Assembly (NCBI RefSeq): GCF_022569295.1
Contig: NZ_JAKFIA010000002.1
Location: 570,001-634,000, forward strand
DNA from: Pedomonas mirosovicensis
GTDB taxonomy: Bacteria > Pseudomonadota > Alphaproteobacteria > Sphingomonadales > Sphingomonadaceae
Direction: 5' to 3'
DNA length: 64,000 nucleotides
The notes under the pieces were generated by a model. The model had not been told where the DNA came from. It ran no database searches and saw only the letters and a list, made by a program, of their open reading frames with translations. Of this stretch, positions 16,902-28,900 are shown in pieces. A program made the translations under genes and the position numbers. Positions within the stretch are counted from its first letter, which is position 1. Each line of letters begins with the position of its first letter.

Positions 16902-19900
16902 CCGTTCTCTGGAAAAAAGAAAATGTGAAAATCAGCCCAGACCAGAAGTGGCATCTCCTGCCGTGGGACAACCCCTACGAATGGTCTTCGGCAGAAGAGG
17001 TTCCCGATAAGATCAGCCTCCATCCACGGTTTTTAGCATTTTCTAAAACTAAAGAGGCAATGGGAACCGTTCTCCGTTTTGATACCGCCGACGGCGGCAG
17101 AATGCCCACAGTCATGGTGACCTACGACGGGGAACTATCCAACAATCCTGTTACAGGTTTTGTCACCGGATCTATCGAGTATATCTTGTTAAATCACAAA
17201 GATCTAGGATTAACGGAAGCAATTCTAGGAACAGGTCATGGTGACTCCGATGATACACTGGTTTTTCACCTAACGGCGTCTCAAATTCGAGCGGGAGATA
17301 GAAGTGCGCCGAAATCGATAGACGCGGCCGGCCTCTACGTTGATGGAGACAATAAAAACTTCTATCGCGACGAATATAAATTTTTGAATTGGGCGCCCAC
17401 CTATGTCGATAGTTTTGCAATTAAAATAGATTCGAGCGATAAAGACCTAGCCTCGCTACAGTATGAGGCAGTCCGGACTGCCGTCCATGAGTTGATACAC
17501 AGGTTGACAAAGAATCATCCTTACACTCGAATTGGCTATGGCGCATCCCTTGATGCGCTGATGAAACCACTTAATCTTGATGAAATTATTAACGACGAAA
17601 CTTACACGAAGACGCGCGAAGTTATGGCTCGTTTAGTACAGGCCGGCAAAATACAGCCGCCTGATGGTATAAGCAAAGCCACCATCGAGCAGGATCTTCT
17701 AAAGCACGACCAGAAGCGCTTGCAGGTAATCCAAAGACAGTATGAAATGTTCCGCAAAGGGCTATTGGTCGATAGAATTGATACGATTGCTGAGGTCAAC
17801 AGCCTGTCTTATGAAAAACAGCTGGCTTTAGCTGAGCAGGGTATAATCGCGGCCGTAAGAGACAAGAATGGCGCTGTTGTAAAAAAGACTGTTAACGGTC
17901 AGGAGCAGATTGTTTTCAGGCCTCTTGATTTTGATACAGAGTTCCAAACCGGGCAGAATGCCCTTGCAGCTCTTTGGATCAAGACAAAGCAAGCGCCTTT
18001 AGGCAACGCCTTCAGTTTAATTGATACGGTTGAGACTACAACGGAACGTCAAACTCTAAAAGGAAACTTTGTCCAAATCGGCCTTGGCGGTATCGTGCGG
18101 TCCCAAGGCTTCTCTGCTTACTACGATCCGGAAACGGGTCGTCCGCTTTCCTTTGTCATCGACGGTGTTGACTTTCTCGATGGTCTTGACGCTGGCACGG
18201 CAAGCCTGATTGTAGCTGTTGCAAGCGGTTTGAAAGGTGCGATTGAAAATCCGACTCAAGCTGCCGGTGACGGAAACATCATTCTTCCGACTGGCGAAGA
18301 GATTTCCCTTGCCACAACACAAGAGGAGGGCAAGCACACCGTTGCAATATCATTTCCTAATTACGAGAGTGGGGTCAATTTAACCACTGATAGCCTAAGC
18401 CGGAAAGTCGTGATTACCCTCGACTCTATCAACGGAAAGCTGACCGAGAAGGTTCGGCATACATTTGAGAATGATCTGATTATCATCGAAAACGCGGACG
18501 GACCAACGCAAATTAGATTTCGCGATAGTCCGGTGAACATTGATTTTGTTGATGCGGGGGAAGCCATTGGTAGCGTTCTTGGGAGCTATTTAGCCAAGGG
18601 TGATAAAATTACCGGCATCGTTGCTTCGGCGGCATTAAGGACGATTGGATCCAATCTTGGTGATATTTTAAATTCGTCATTCTTCTCTCAGAGTAATGCT
18701 ACTAGTAAAAATATTGAGAAGGCATTTGACGGATTTGGAGAAGAATTTTATCAAAATTTGAAGGGTGCCGCTACCGGCGCAATCAGTTCTTATTTAACAG
18801 CAGAACTCATTAACGCTATAGGTCTGGATGGATTCGCGGCGGAGCTCGCAAACTCAGCCGGGGGGGGAGTCATTGGGCAAATGGCTGCCAACCTTGCCAA
18901 TGGGGCGGATATTTTTACTGGCCTAGAAGGCGTAAAATCCCTTGCTGCTATGGGTCAGGCCGTCGGCTCGTTCCTCGGTGCGAAGCTGGCCGGAGAGCTT
19001 GTGTCCTTCGACACAGTTGGAGGTCAACTCGGGGCAGCAATTGGCAGTATGCTTGGCAGTGCCGCGCTAGGGCCAATGTTGGCCAAGGGTCTGGCAGTTG
19101 TTTTCAGCGGATTCGCGGGTCCGGTTGGAGCTGCCATTGGCGCCTTTGTCGGATTTATTGCGGGAGGGCTTATTGGCTCCCTATTTGGAGGCACGCCGCG
19201 ATCTGGGGCCGATGTTATTTGGGATGAGCGCAGTGGGGCTTTCACAGTTGGCAACTTGTGGTCAAAGAAGGGCGGCTCAAAGGAAGCAGCCCAGAACGTG
19301 GCTCTTTCAGTTGCTGGCACCTACAATGGCATAATGGGACTTGTTGGTGGGGTCATACTTAATCCGCAGGCTGTCCAGGCTGGAAATTATGGCATGCGGG
19401 GCAAAAAATTTGTCTATAGGCCGGTTTCTAGTCGGGATAAGGTAAACATTACGGCATCGTTCAAGGGCGAAGATGCAGCTGACAAACTTATTAATTACGG
19501 CGCATACCTTGGGCTTAGCGATACGGATTTTAAGATAGCAGGCGGCGATCTGTATCTTAAGCGTGCGCTTTACAATAGTTTGGAGTTGGCACATGGCAAT
19601 GCGGAGCGGTTTGAGATTGCCGCCCTTATGGGGGACCTCAAGACGGCACAGCAGTTTGATATATATTTACAGAATTCTGTATCGATTGGAGCCTTGATCA
19701 CGGCTGAGCCAGATTCGGTTTTTGCGGCAGAGTGGGCACTTGTTCTTTCCCGTGCGGTAGAGCTCGGCTTGCAGCGTCGTCACATATCAGACTGGTATGG
19801 AGGGTTTGCATTTATATTGAAGGAGGCAGGGGCGCTTGCCAGCGATGTTGAATTTCAGCTGGTTTATGATCAATTTTCGGGGCGATTGGCACGGCAGAAC

Positions 19901-22900
19901 ATAATCGGAGGCTACGTCTACCAGGACAACATTGACACGGCTGGTCAAGATATTATCGAGGGTTCTTCTGGCTCGGATGTAATCAAACTTTCAGGTGAAA
20001 ACATCCTAGAGACCCAAGGCAATATAAATAATTCTATAAAAGTTAATGGCAAGGTATTTGGTGGCCAGATGACGGCTGTCGATGTTGCCAGCATTATCCA
20101 GTCTGGCGACGGTGACGATTACATTGAATCTTCTGATCGTGGCGATACGGTGCTAGGCGGAGCCGGCAATGATACCATTCTTGGTGGTAAGTTGGCTGAC
20201 TGGCTGTTCGGCGGCGACGGGGACGATGTCCTCAATGCCGGTTCGAGCAGCGGCGTATCGCTTGGCGGCGACGGCAACTACCTCAACGGCGGCGCAGGCA
20301 ATGATACTCTGCGCGGCCGGGAAGGCTCGGATTGGCTGGAGGGCGGAGAGGGCGCGGATACCCTGACTGGCGGTGCGGGCGGCGACATTCTTGCCGGCGG
20401 GGCTGGAGACAATGACTGGCTCTACGGTGGCGCGGGTGGCGATCAATATATCTACCGCATGGGCGATGGTGCCGATTGGATCTCCGATGATCCAGGTGAG
20501 GGCTGGTCGGCGGCGGACGACCCGATCACCGAGCGCCTTGAGCAGATCGAGAACGGGACTGTTGGCCGCGACTGGCTCGCGGATCATAACGTCTTTCGCT
20601 CCGGCGCGCCGATGGGAGGGGATGATAGTCTGGTGCTGGGCGCTGGTATCGGGCTCGGCGATATCCGGCTGATGCGCGGCGGCGCGGTTGCCGGCACGAC
20701 CGACAAGGATCTGATCCTCCAGGTGATGACGACCGATGCCAGTGGCGCCCGCGTTTTCTCGGGCAACCAGATGGTCATGCGCGACTGGTTCAATAGCTTG
20801 AAGCGAGTCGAATGGTTGGTGCTGAGCGACGGGCAGGCGATCCGCATCGGTGACTTCACGTCGTTTATCGTAGGCACGGCGGGCGACGACGTGATTATCG
20901 GAAGCTACGGCAACGATTTTGTTGTGGGAGGAGATGGCAACGATATCATCGAACTGCTCCCGGGTTTTGATGTGGGCACCGGCGGTAAAGGCCGGGACTT
21001 TATCTCCGGCGATGCTCATAACGATCTCATCGTGGGCGGAGACGACGATGATCATCTGACCGGCGGCACCGGAGACGACGTCGTCTCCGGTGACAGCGGT
21101 AACGACGATATCTACGGCGGCGCGGGGCAGGATATTCTATCCGGCGGGCGTGGCAACGATTTTATCGCCGGGGGTGTTGGCGCTGATATCTTCCGATATA
21201 GCCGCGGCGATGGCCAGGATACCGTGATCGATGCATTTGCCGGAATATGGGAGGTGATTTACCAGGACGGAAGTTACGTTAACGGTTACGCTGTCGATTA
21301 TGAAACAAACAAAATTACTAAAGACGATGAGGTCATCTTCGACGGGCTCGAGTGGCTGTATCGTCTGAATTTCGACTATACCTCGGATACTCTGGAGCGC
21401 TTGATTCCGGATCCTGGCGGTGCCATCGGACGGGACGGAAATGGTTATATCGATCCCGATGCCCTGGAGTTTGGTCTTGGTATTAACATCCAGGACGTAA
21501 TGCTGCACCAGGATGGTCACGATCTCGTTCTGGGTATTTCAACGGAAAACAGCGAGAGCCATAGCTTTGATAGTCTGACTGACCGTATCACGCTTAAGGA
21601 CTGGTACCGTACGGACAACCGGCCTATCGAGACCTTTGTGTTTACCGCAACCGGCACGCTCGATGCGGAGGAAACCAATCTGATTGGTGGAACGGATGGC
21701 GAGGATACGCTGACAGGCGGTGTAGGCAGCGACTGGATTACCGGCAACGGCAGTAATGATATCATCAGCGGCGGCTCTGGCGCGGACATTCTGGCCGGCA
21801 ACGCTGGAAGCGATGTTCTGGATGGCGGCGACGGCCAGGACATCCTTTATGGCGGGGCTGGCAATGACATCCTCGAGGGAGGTGAAGGTGCCGATGTTCT
21901 GGTCGGCGGTGACGGTGAAGATACCGCCAGCTATGTTACCAATACATCTTCAATAAGGGTATACCTAGGCTACTCTCACACCAACACCTACGACGCATAC
22001 AACGACACCTATGAATCGATAGACAACATTACGGGAAGTAAAAATGGAGACCGCTTGGGTGGCAATGATGGAGATAACATCATCACAGGCGGCGGTGGTT
22101 GGGATGTCATGCTTGGCAACGCTGGCGATGACACCTACTTCATTACTGAAGGCACTACGGGCACGCTTAGGATTACCGAAGGTAAATTCGTTGTCGAGGA
22201 AGCCGTCGGACGGGATGGCAAACTCAAGGATGGCTATTCAATCACGCACTGGGCTCCAACTGGTATCAATTACGCCGACGGCCGGTCCTACTGGCGTCTT
22301 CAGGTTACCGGGCCAGATGGCGAGATCGTATATGACTACGACAAATATACCGTGGTCGAGGAGAACGGCACACAGCCACCTTCACCGTCAGGCTTTATTG
22401 TTAATGAAGGTAGTAACGTGGTCGGCTGGTGTGGTGGCTTTTTGCGCACCAGTGGCCAGCAGGTAACTCGCGAGAAATTCGATTTATCCGCAGACGGCGG
22501 GCACGATGTTATTGAACTCGACACTGATATCAGCTTCTCGGATCTGAACGGCGCATGGGCCGGAGATGAACTGACCCTGAGCTTCCGTGGCGTTAGTCGG
22601 GCCATCAAGATCACTAATCAAAGAGATATCAATCAACGTGTAGAGGAAATTCAGTTCGCGGATGGCTTCAGCATCGGCCTGACCAACCTTCTCTTCGGAT
22701 GGAACGTGACACTTGCCGGTACGGCGGGAGATGACACCTTCTTGGGAGGCAGTGGCAATGAGGTCTACTCCGGCCACGACGGAGATGACGCCCTGGCAGG
22801 CTATACTGGTAACGACCGACTGTATGGCGGGAGCGGAAACGACACCTTCGAGGGGGGCGCGGGAGCCGATATACTCGATGGCGGCAGCGGGTCCGACACT

Positions 22901-25900
22901 ATTCGCTACGTGGCCTCAACGGTGGCCGTAGCCATCGATCTGAGCGCAGCCACTGCTTCAGGCGGAGAAGCGGACGGCGACACCCTCATCAGTATCGAGA
23001 ACATTACCGGATCCTCGGCCCATGGCGACACTCTCTATGGTAGTATGAACAACAATACGCTTCTGGGGCTTGGCGGAAACGATATCATCGACGGTCGGGA
23101 GGGCAATGACGTCCTCGTCGGCGGCGCCGGCGATGACACCCTGACTGGCGGCCTTGGTGATGACAACATCGCCGGCGAGGATGGCAATGATATTGCGCGC
23201 GGGGGCGACGGTAAGGACCTGATCGACGGTGGTCTTGGGGCGGATCAACTCTACGGCGATGCCAGCGATGACCAGCTTATCGGCGGCGGCGATGTGGACC
23301 TGCTCGATGGCGGTGTCGGCAACGATGTGCTTGTTGGCGGCGCCGGTAACGATACGCTGTGGGGTGGCGACGGTGATGATCAACTGACCGGCGATATCGG
23401 AAACGATCAGCTTGAGGGCGGGTTGGGTAACGATACCTACCTGTTCGATGCATTGTCCGGGCAGGATGTGGTTCTCGACAATACAGGCGTCAATACCATT
23501 GCTTTCAGCGGCAATGTCGGAATCAATCAGATCTGGCTTACTAGATCCGGCGACGATCTGCAGATTTGTGTCATTGGCACTGAGACCGCCATCACACTTC
23601 AAGATTACTATGCGGCCAGCCAGGCGACACGGGTCCGGTCGATCGCGACCGCGTCCCATGTTCTTTACCTTGCTTATGCCGAACCGTTGATTGCAGCAAT
23701 GCGCGAGGCGTACAATGGGCTTCCTGCTGCTTTTCCACAGCAGATCAGTGATATGCTCGACGGTTACTGGCATCCACAGGGTAAGGCAAAGCCGACGGCA
23801 GAACCTATGGCGCTCGTGACGAATGAGGACACTCCGACAGCAGCCCTACCAATCAGTGTCGTCGATCACGACGAGAATATTGTAGATTATTCGGTCGTTG
23901 CCGAGCCCCTGCACGGCATGGTCACGCTGGACTCTGCCACGGGGCAGGTCGTGTATAGTCCGACGCTGAACTACTATGGCGAGGATAGGTTCACAATCCG
24001 CGTAGTTGATGCTGACGGAAACGCTGTGGACGTCCCGGTCAGCGTGACCATCCAATCGGTCAATGATCATCCGCACGACATTTCCTTGTCCGCATCCGAG
24101 GTGGATGAAAACACCCCAGGCATGGTGATTGGTGATTTGACGGCAGCGGATGTAGATGACCCAGCCACTGACTTTGGCCAGCATATCTTCACCACAACCG
24201 ACGCGCGCTTCGAAGTTGTGGGCAACCGCACCCTGAAACTGCGGGATGACGTTAGCCTCGATTATGAAGCCGAACCTGTTGTCCAGGTGACGGTGACTGC
24301 TATCGACCAGAACGGCGCTGGCCTCACCTTTACTAAAACCCTTACGATCAATGTTCGGGATCTGATTGACGTTATTCACGGCACCGAAAACCCGGAGATC
24401 CTGACCGGGGCGCAGGGCGCTGATTACATTTACGGCCATGGCGGTAACGACACAATCAATGGCCGCGCCGGCAATGACGTAATCGATGGCGGCAACGGCA
24501 ATGATTTCGCTTACGGCGAGGAAGGTGACGATCTTCTTGATGGCGATGTTGGAGATGACAGGCTCAACGGCGGGATTGGTACCGATCAACTCAACGGCGG
24601 CGACGGGGCCGATCATCTCTATGGAGAGGCCGGGGCTGATATCCTGTCTGGCGACGCGGGCAACGACCAGTTGTTCGGTGGCGACGGCAACGATATCCTC
24701 CAGGGTGGCGTCGGCAACGATCGACTCGTGGGCGGTGCAGGCGTCGATCAGTTTGATGGCGGCGACGGCGTTGACGAGGTCGACTATTATTGGGCCGACG
24801 AGACCATCCAGGCTGCCCAGGGCATTGGCGTCGACCTGCAGGATAATGGCCTGAACACTGGCGGTGCTGCGGGCGAGACCCATGCGGGCATCGAGAACAT
24901 TAGCGGCACCACTTATGTTGACATGCTGCGCGGCGATGCAGCGGCCAACCAGCTTCGGGGTCATGAGGGTGATGATGAGCTCGACGGACGTGCCGGCGAC
25001 GATACGCTTCTAGGGGGCGCAGGGCACGACATGCTGACTGGCGGCCTGGGGGCAGACCGGCTCGAAGGCGAAGCCGGAGATGACATCATCTATGGCGGTG
25101 AAGGTAACGACACTCTGCTGGGCGGAGAGGGCAACGATACTCTCTATGCAGAGAGCGGTGATGATCTGCTGGACGGCGGTGTCGGAGGCGATGTTCTGTA
25201 TGGCGGCCTCGACAATGATACTTATCTGATCCGTCGTTCGTCCGGTGCCGATACCATCTACAATTATGACCCCTCCGGCACGGACATCGATGTCATCGGT
25301 TATCAGGATGCCGAGGGCGCGATCAACGACCGGGACCTGTGGTTCTCCCGCGATGGCGACGATATGCTGATTTCCATCATCGGCACGTCGACGACTACCC
25401 GGATCGCCAATTGGTACCAGATCGCCGATCCGGACAGCCGAGCCAACTATAAGATCGATTTCATCATCGCGGGCGAGCGGTACAGCAAAACGATCGACGT
25501 TGAGGGCCTTGTCAATCTGATGGCCCAGTATACCAGGCCGGCAAATGCTGCTGCCCGAGATACCCTGTTCGCTAACCAGGCTTTCCTTGCGGACTGGAAC
25601 AGCTTCTGGGGATACAATCTGCCACCCGTTGTTGATGCGATTCCTGATCAGGCCATCAATGAGGATGGGACACTGACCCTGACCATCCGAGCAACAGACG
25701 ACATCACGCCCCATGCCGGCCTTCAGGTCACTGCCGTCGCAGTCAATCCATCCGACGGCGTTACGCCAGACAGCAGCCTGATAGAGGTCATCTCGGTCGG
25801 ACCGGCGGACTCGAATGGGTACCGTATCCTGACCGTGCGCCCGAGAGGCAACCTTCATGGTCTGGCTGCGGTCCGCGTGACCGCGACTGACGCAGGGGGC

Positions 25901-28900
25901 GTCACCAGTGAAAGCCGGGTATTTCACCTGCAGGTGAGCGCTGTGCCGGACGCGGGGACCTTCCCGTGGCTGCAGAACGCGTCGGGCACTTCGGGTGCGG
26001 GCATACCGCTCTACATTGAAGCGGCTTTTCCGGATATGGACGGCTCCGAAATCCATACGGTTTATGTCGGCGGCGTGCCGCAAGGGGTTACTCTTAGCGC
26101 CGGTGTTTTCGAGAGCGCCAGCAATCTGTGGCGCCTGACGCCGGCACAACTCTCTGGCCTGAAACTGAACGCTCCGGCCGGCTGGTCTCAAGACCTGACC
26201 TTATCGGTGTTTGCCCGGTCAACTGAGACATCGACGGGTCAGTCCATCGATACGGCGCGCCAGAATATCAGCGTGGTCATCAATGCGCCGCCGACCGGCG
26301 CTCAGTGGAATGGGAGCGTGGCCGAAGGTTCAGGCAATGGGACGGTGGTCGGTACCGTTACTGGCGTCGATCCGGACGGCAGCCAGGGCCTGACCTACAC
26401 GCTCTTGGACAATGCCGGCGAGCGGTTCCAAATTAACTATACCACAGGTGTCGTCACGGTCCTGAACGGCGGTAGCCTGCTCAACTACGAGAATGCTACC
26501 TCCCACACAGTTAAAGTTCGCGTGAAGGATGAATTCAATACCTATAAGGACGTTATCCTCACAATCCCGGTTGTTGACGTGAATGAAGCGAATAGCATGC
26601 CGGGTTCGTATCCCTTCTCTGTTGCCGAGAACAAACCCGTCCAGACGGTGGTCGGCCAGGTTCAGGCAACGGATGCGGATAAGACGGCACCCTACGATAC
26701 CCAGCGCTACTATTTCCTCTACAACAACCAGATTAGCAGTAAATCTTTTGATAACCGCTACGTAATTGATGCCGTAACGGGCCAGATCCGTGTTAATGAT
26801 CACCTGGATTACGAAGCCGTTGAATCATCGAGATCCTATACGGTTGTCGCTCGGGACAATGCAGGTGCCGGTGCGTTCCGCCAAGCGCAGAGCCAAGTTA
26901 CCATTAGTATTACAAATGTGAATGAGGCTCCGACCATCGATGCAAACCAAGCCTTCTCGGTGAATGAAGGGGCAAGTAATTCAGGTGCCCCGGTTACTAC
27001 TGCGCTTGCCTGGCGCGACCCCGAGGGCTCTACGACGAAGAGCCACCAATTCTCGATTATTTCCGGCGATCCCAATGGTTTCTGGGGAATCCGCAGTGAC
27101 GGCAGCTTTTTCTTACACAAGGCTCTCGACTACGAGGCCATGGGAACCATCAAGTACTTCGATCTTGGGGTCCAGGTGCGTGATCCGCAGGGGGAAACCG
27201 GCACAGGTACGGTCCGGATCAACGTCTTAAACCAGAATGATCCGCCGGATCTCACAATGTCGGTGTATCGATATGCCCCGAATGTTTCGGAATTCGTTGT
27301 AACGATTCATGACCAGGATAATGCATCTGGGTTTGCGTATTACTTCGACCAGAGTCGATCCTCGAGCCACCTTATGTCACAGGACCACGAGTGGCTGAGT
27401 TCGACAACTCTCAAACTGACCTTCCGCGGTAGTGTCGACCCCGGTATGTCCATGCCTTATGTAGCAACCTTCGTTGTTACGGATCCGGGCGGGGCGAGCA
27501 CGACGTATACTCATCATTTCACGATTAGCGGCCGCGATCTGAGACCTGGCGAAGATTTGCATCCAATCGTTCTTGACTTGGATGGCGATGGTGTCGAGCT
27601 GGCCGAATGGGACGTCTCCGGCATTGATTTTGATATGAACGGCGATGGCGTACGGGATCGCACGGGATGGGCCTCCGCGGACGATGGCCTGCTCGTCCTG
27701 GATCGCAACGGCAACGGGAACATTGACGATGGCTCGGAGATTTCCTTCGCGACTGACCTCGAGGGGGCGCAATCGGATCTAGAAGGCCTGCGTGCCTTTG
27801 ATACCAACGGCAATGGTCTGTTCGATCAGGAAGATGCAACCTTCGGCGTGTTCCGGATCTGGCGCGATGAAAATCAGGATGGTGTGAGCCAGGCTGAAGA
27901 GCTCAGAAGTCTGTCGGACTACGGCATTACCGCCATCAACCTGATGCTCAGCCCAGGCGAGGACTATGCGAACGATCATCTTGGTAACCAGATCTACGCC
28001 TACTCCAGCTACTTCCGGGCTGATGGTTCCATCGGCACGGTCGGGGACGTGCTCCTCTCCTATCAGCCTGCCGAAACCCAAGTCGCGCCTCCGATCGTTC
28101 TCGATCTGGACGGCAATGGTCTGAACCTCGTCTCGCTGGCGGCAAGCCCTGTACTGTTCGACATGGACGGTGACGGACAGAAGGACCGCACCGGCTGGAC
28201 GGGGCCGGGCGATGCCTTCCTGGTGATGGATCGCAACGCCAACGGCATTGTTGATGACATCTCCGAGATCTCCTTCGTTCAGGACTTGGCGGGAGCCAAG
28301 ACTGACCTAGAAGGACTCAGAGCCTACGACAGCAATGGCGATGGTGTCTTCTCGTCTCAGGATGACCTGTTCCATGTCTTCAAGGTGTGGACCGACGCCA
28401 ACCAGAACGGTCTGACGGACGAAGGCGAGCTGAAGCTGCTCTCGGATGTGAAGATCGCCTCGATCGACCTTGCCGGCAAGGCGACCGGCGCGGCCCAGCA
28501 GCCGGGCCAGAACATTCTCTACAACACCACGACGTTCACCCGGGAGAATGGCTCGATCGGCTCGGTCGGTGACGTGGGACTTGCCTATACGCAAGCAGGG
28601 ACAGGCCGGACGGAAGTTGTCAATGCGGGCGAAGACGATGGCCAGATCCGGGCACCAAAGTCGCTTACCTTCGACCAGAAGGCGAAGAGCTACCTGCTCG
28701 AGACCACCAGCGGCCAGATCTCGGTGCGCCTGCGCAAGACCGACGGCATCGTCTCACCTCTGGCGGGGTCGGTCGGCGGCTATGTCGAGCTTGGCTTCAA
28801 GGACACGGTGCTGGGCTATGGCAGCACGGTGGTGCTCGACATGGACAGCGACGGCCTTGAGATGAAGCGTCGCAAGAAGGCCAGGGCTGCATTCGACATG

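Noticed and set aside
20153-26191. Several long minus-strand frames (270-390 codons) inside the RTX gene
   Set aside because: They are shadows of the repetitive RTX coding sequence in the complementary frame; repeated Ile/Val/Asp patterns mirror the GGxGxDxL repeats.
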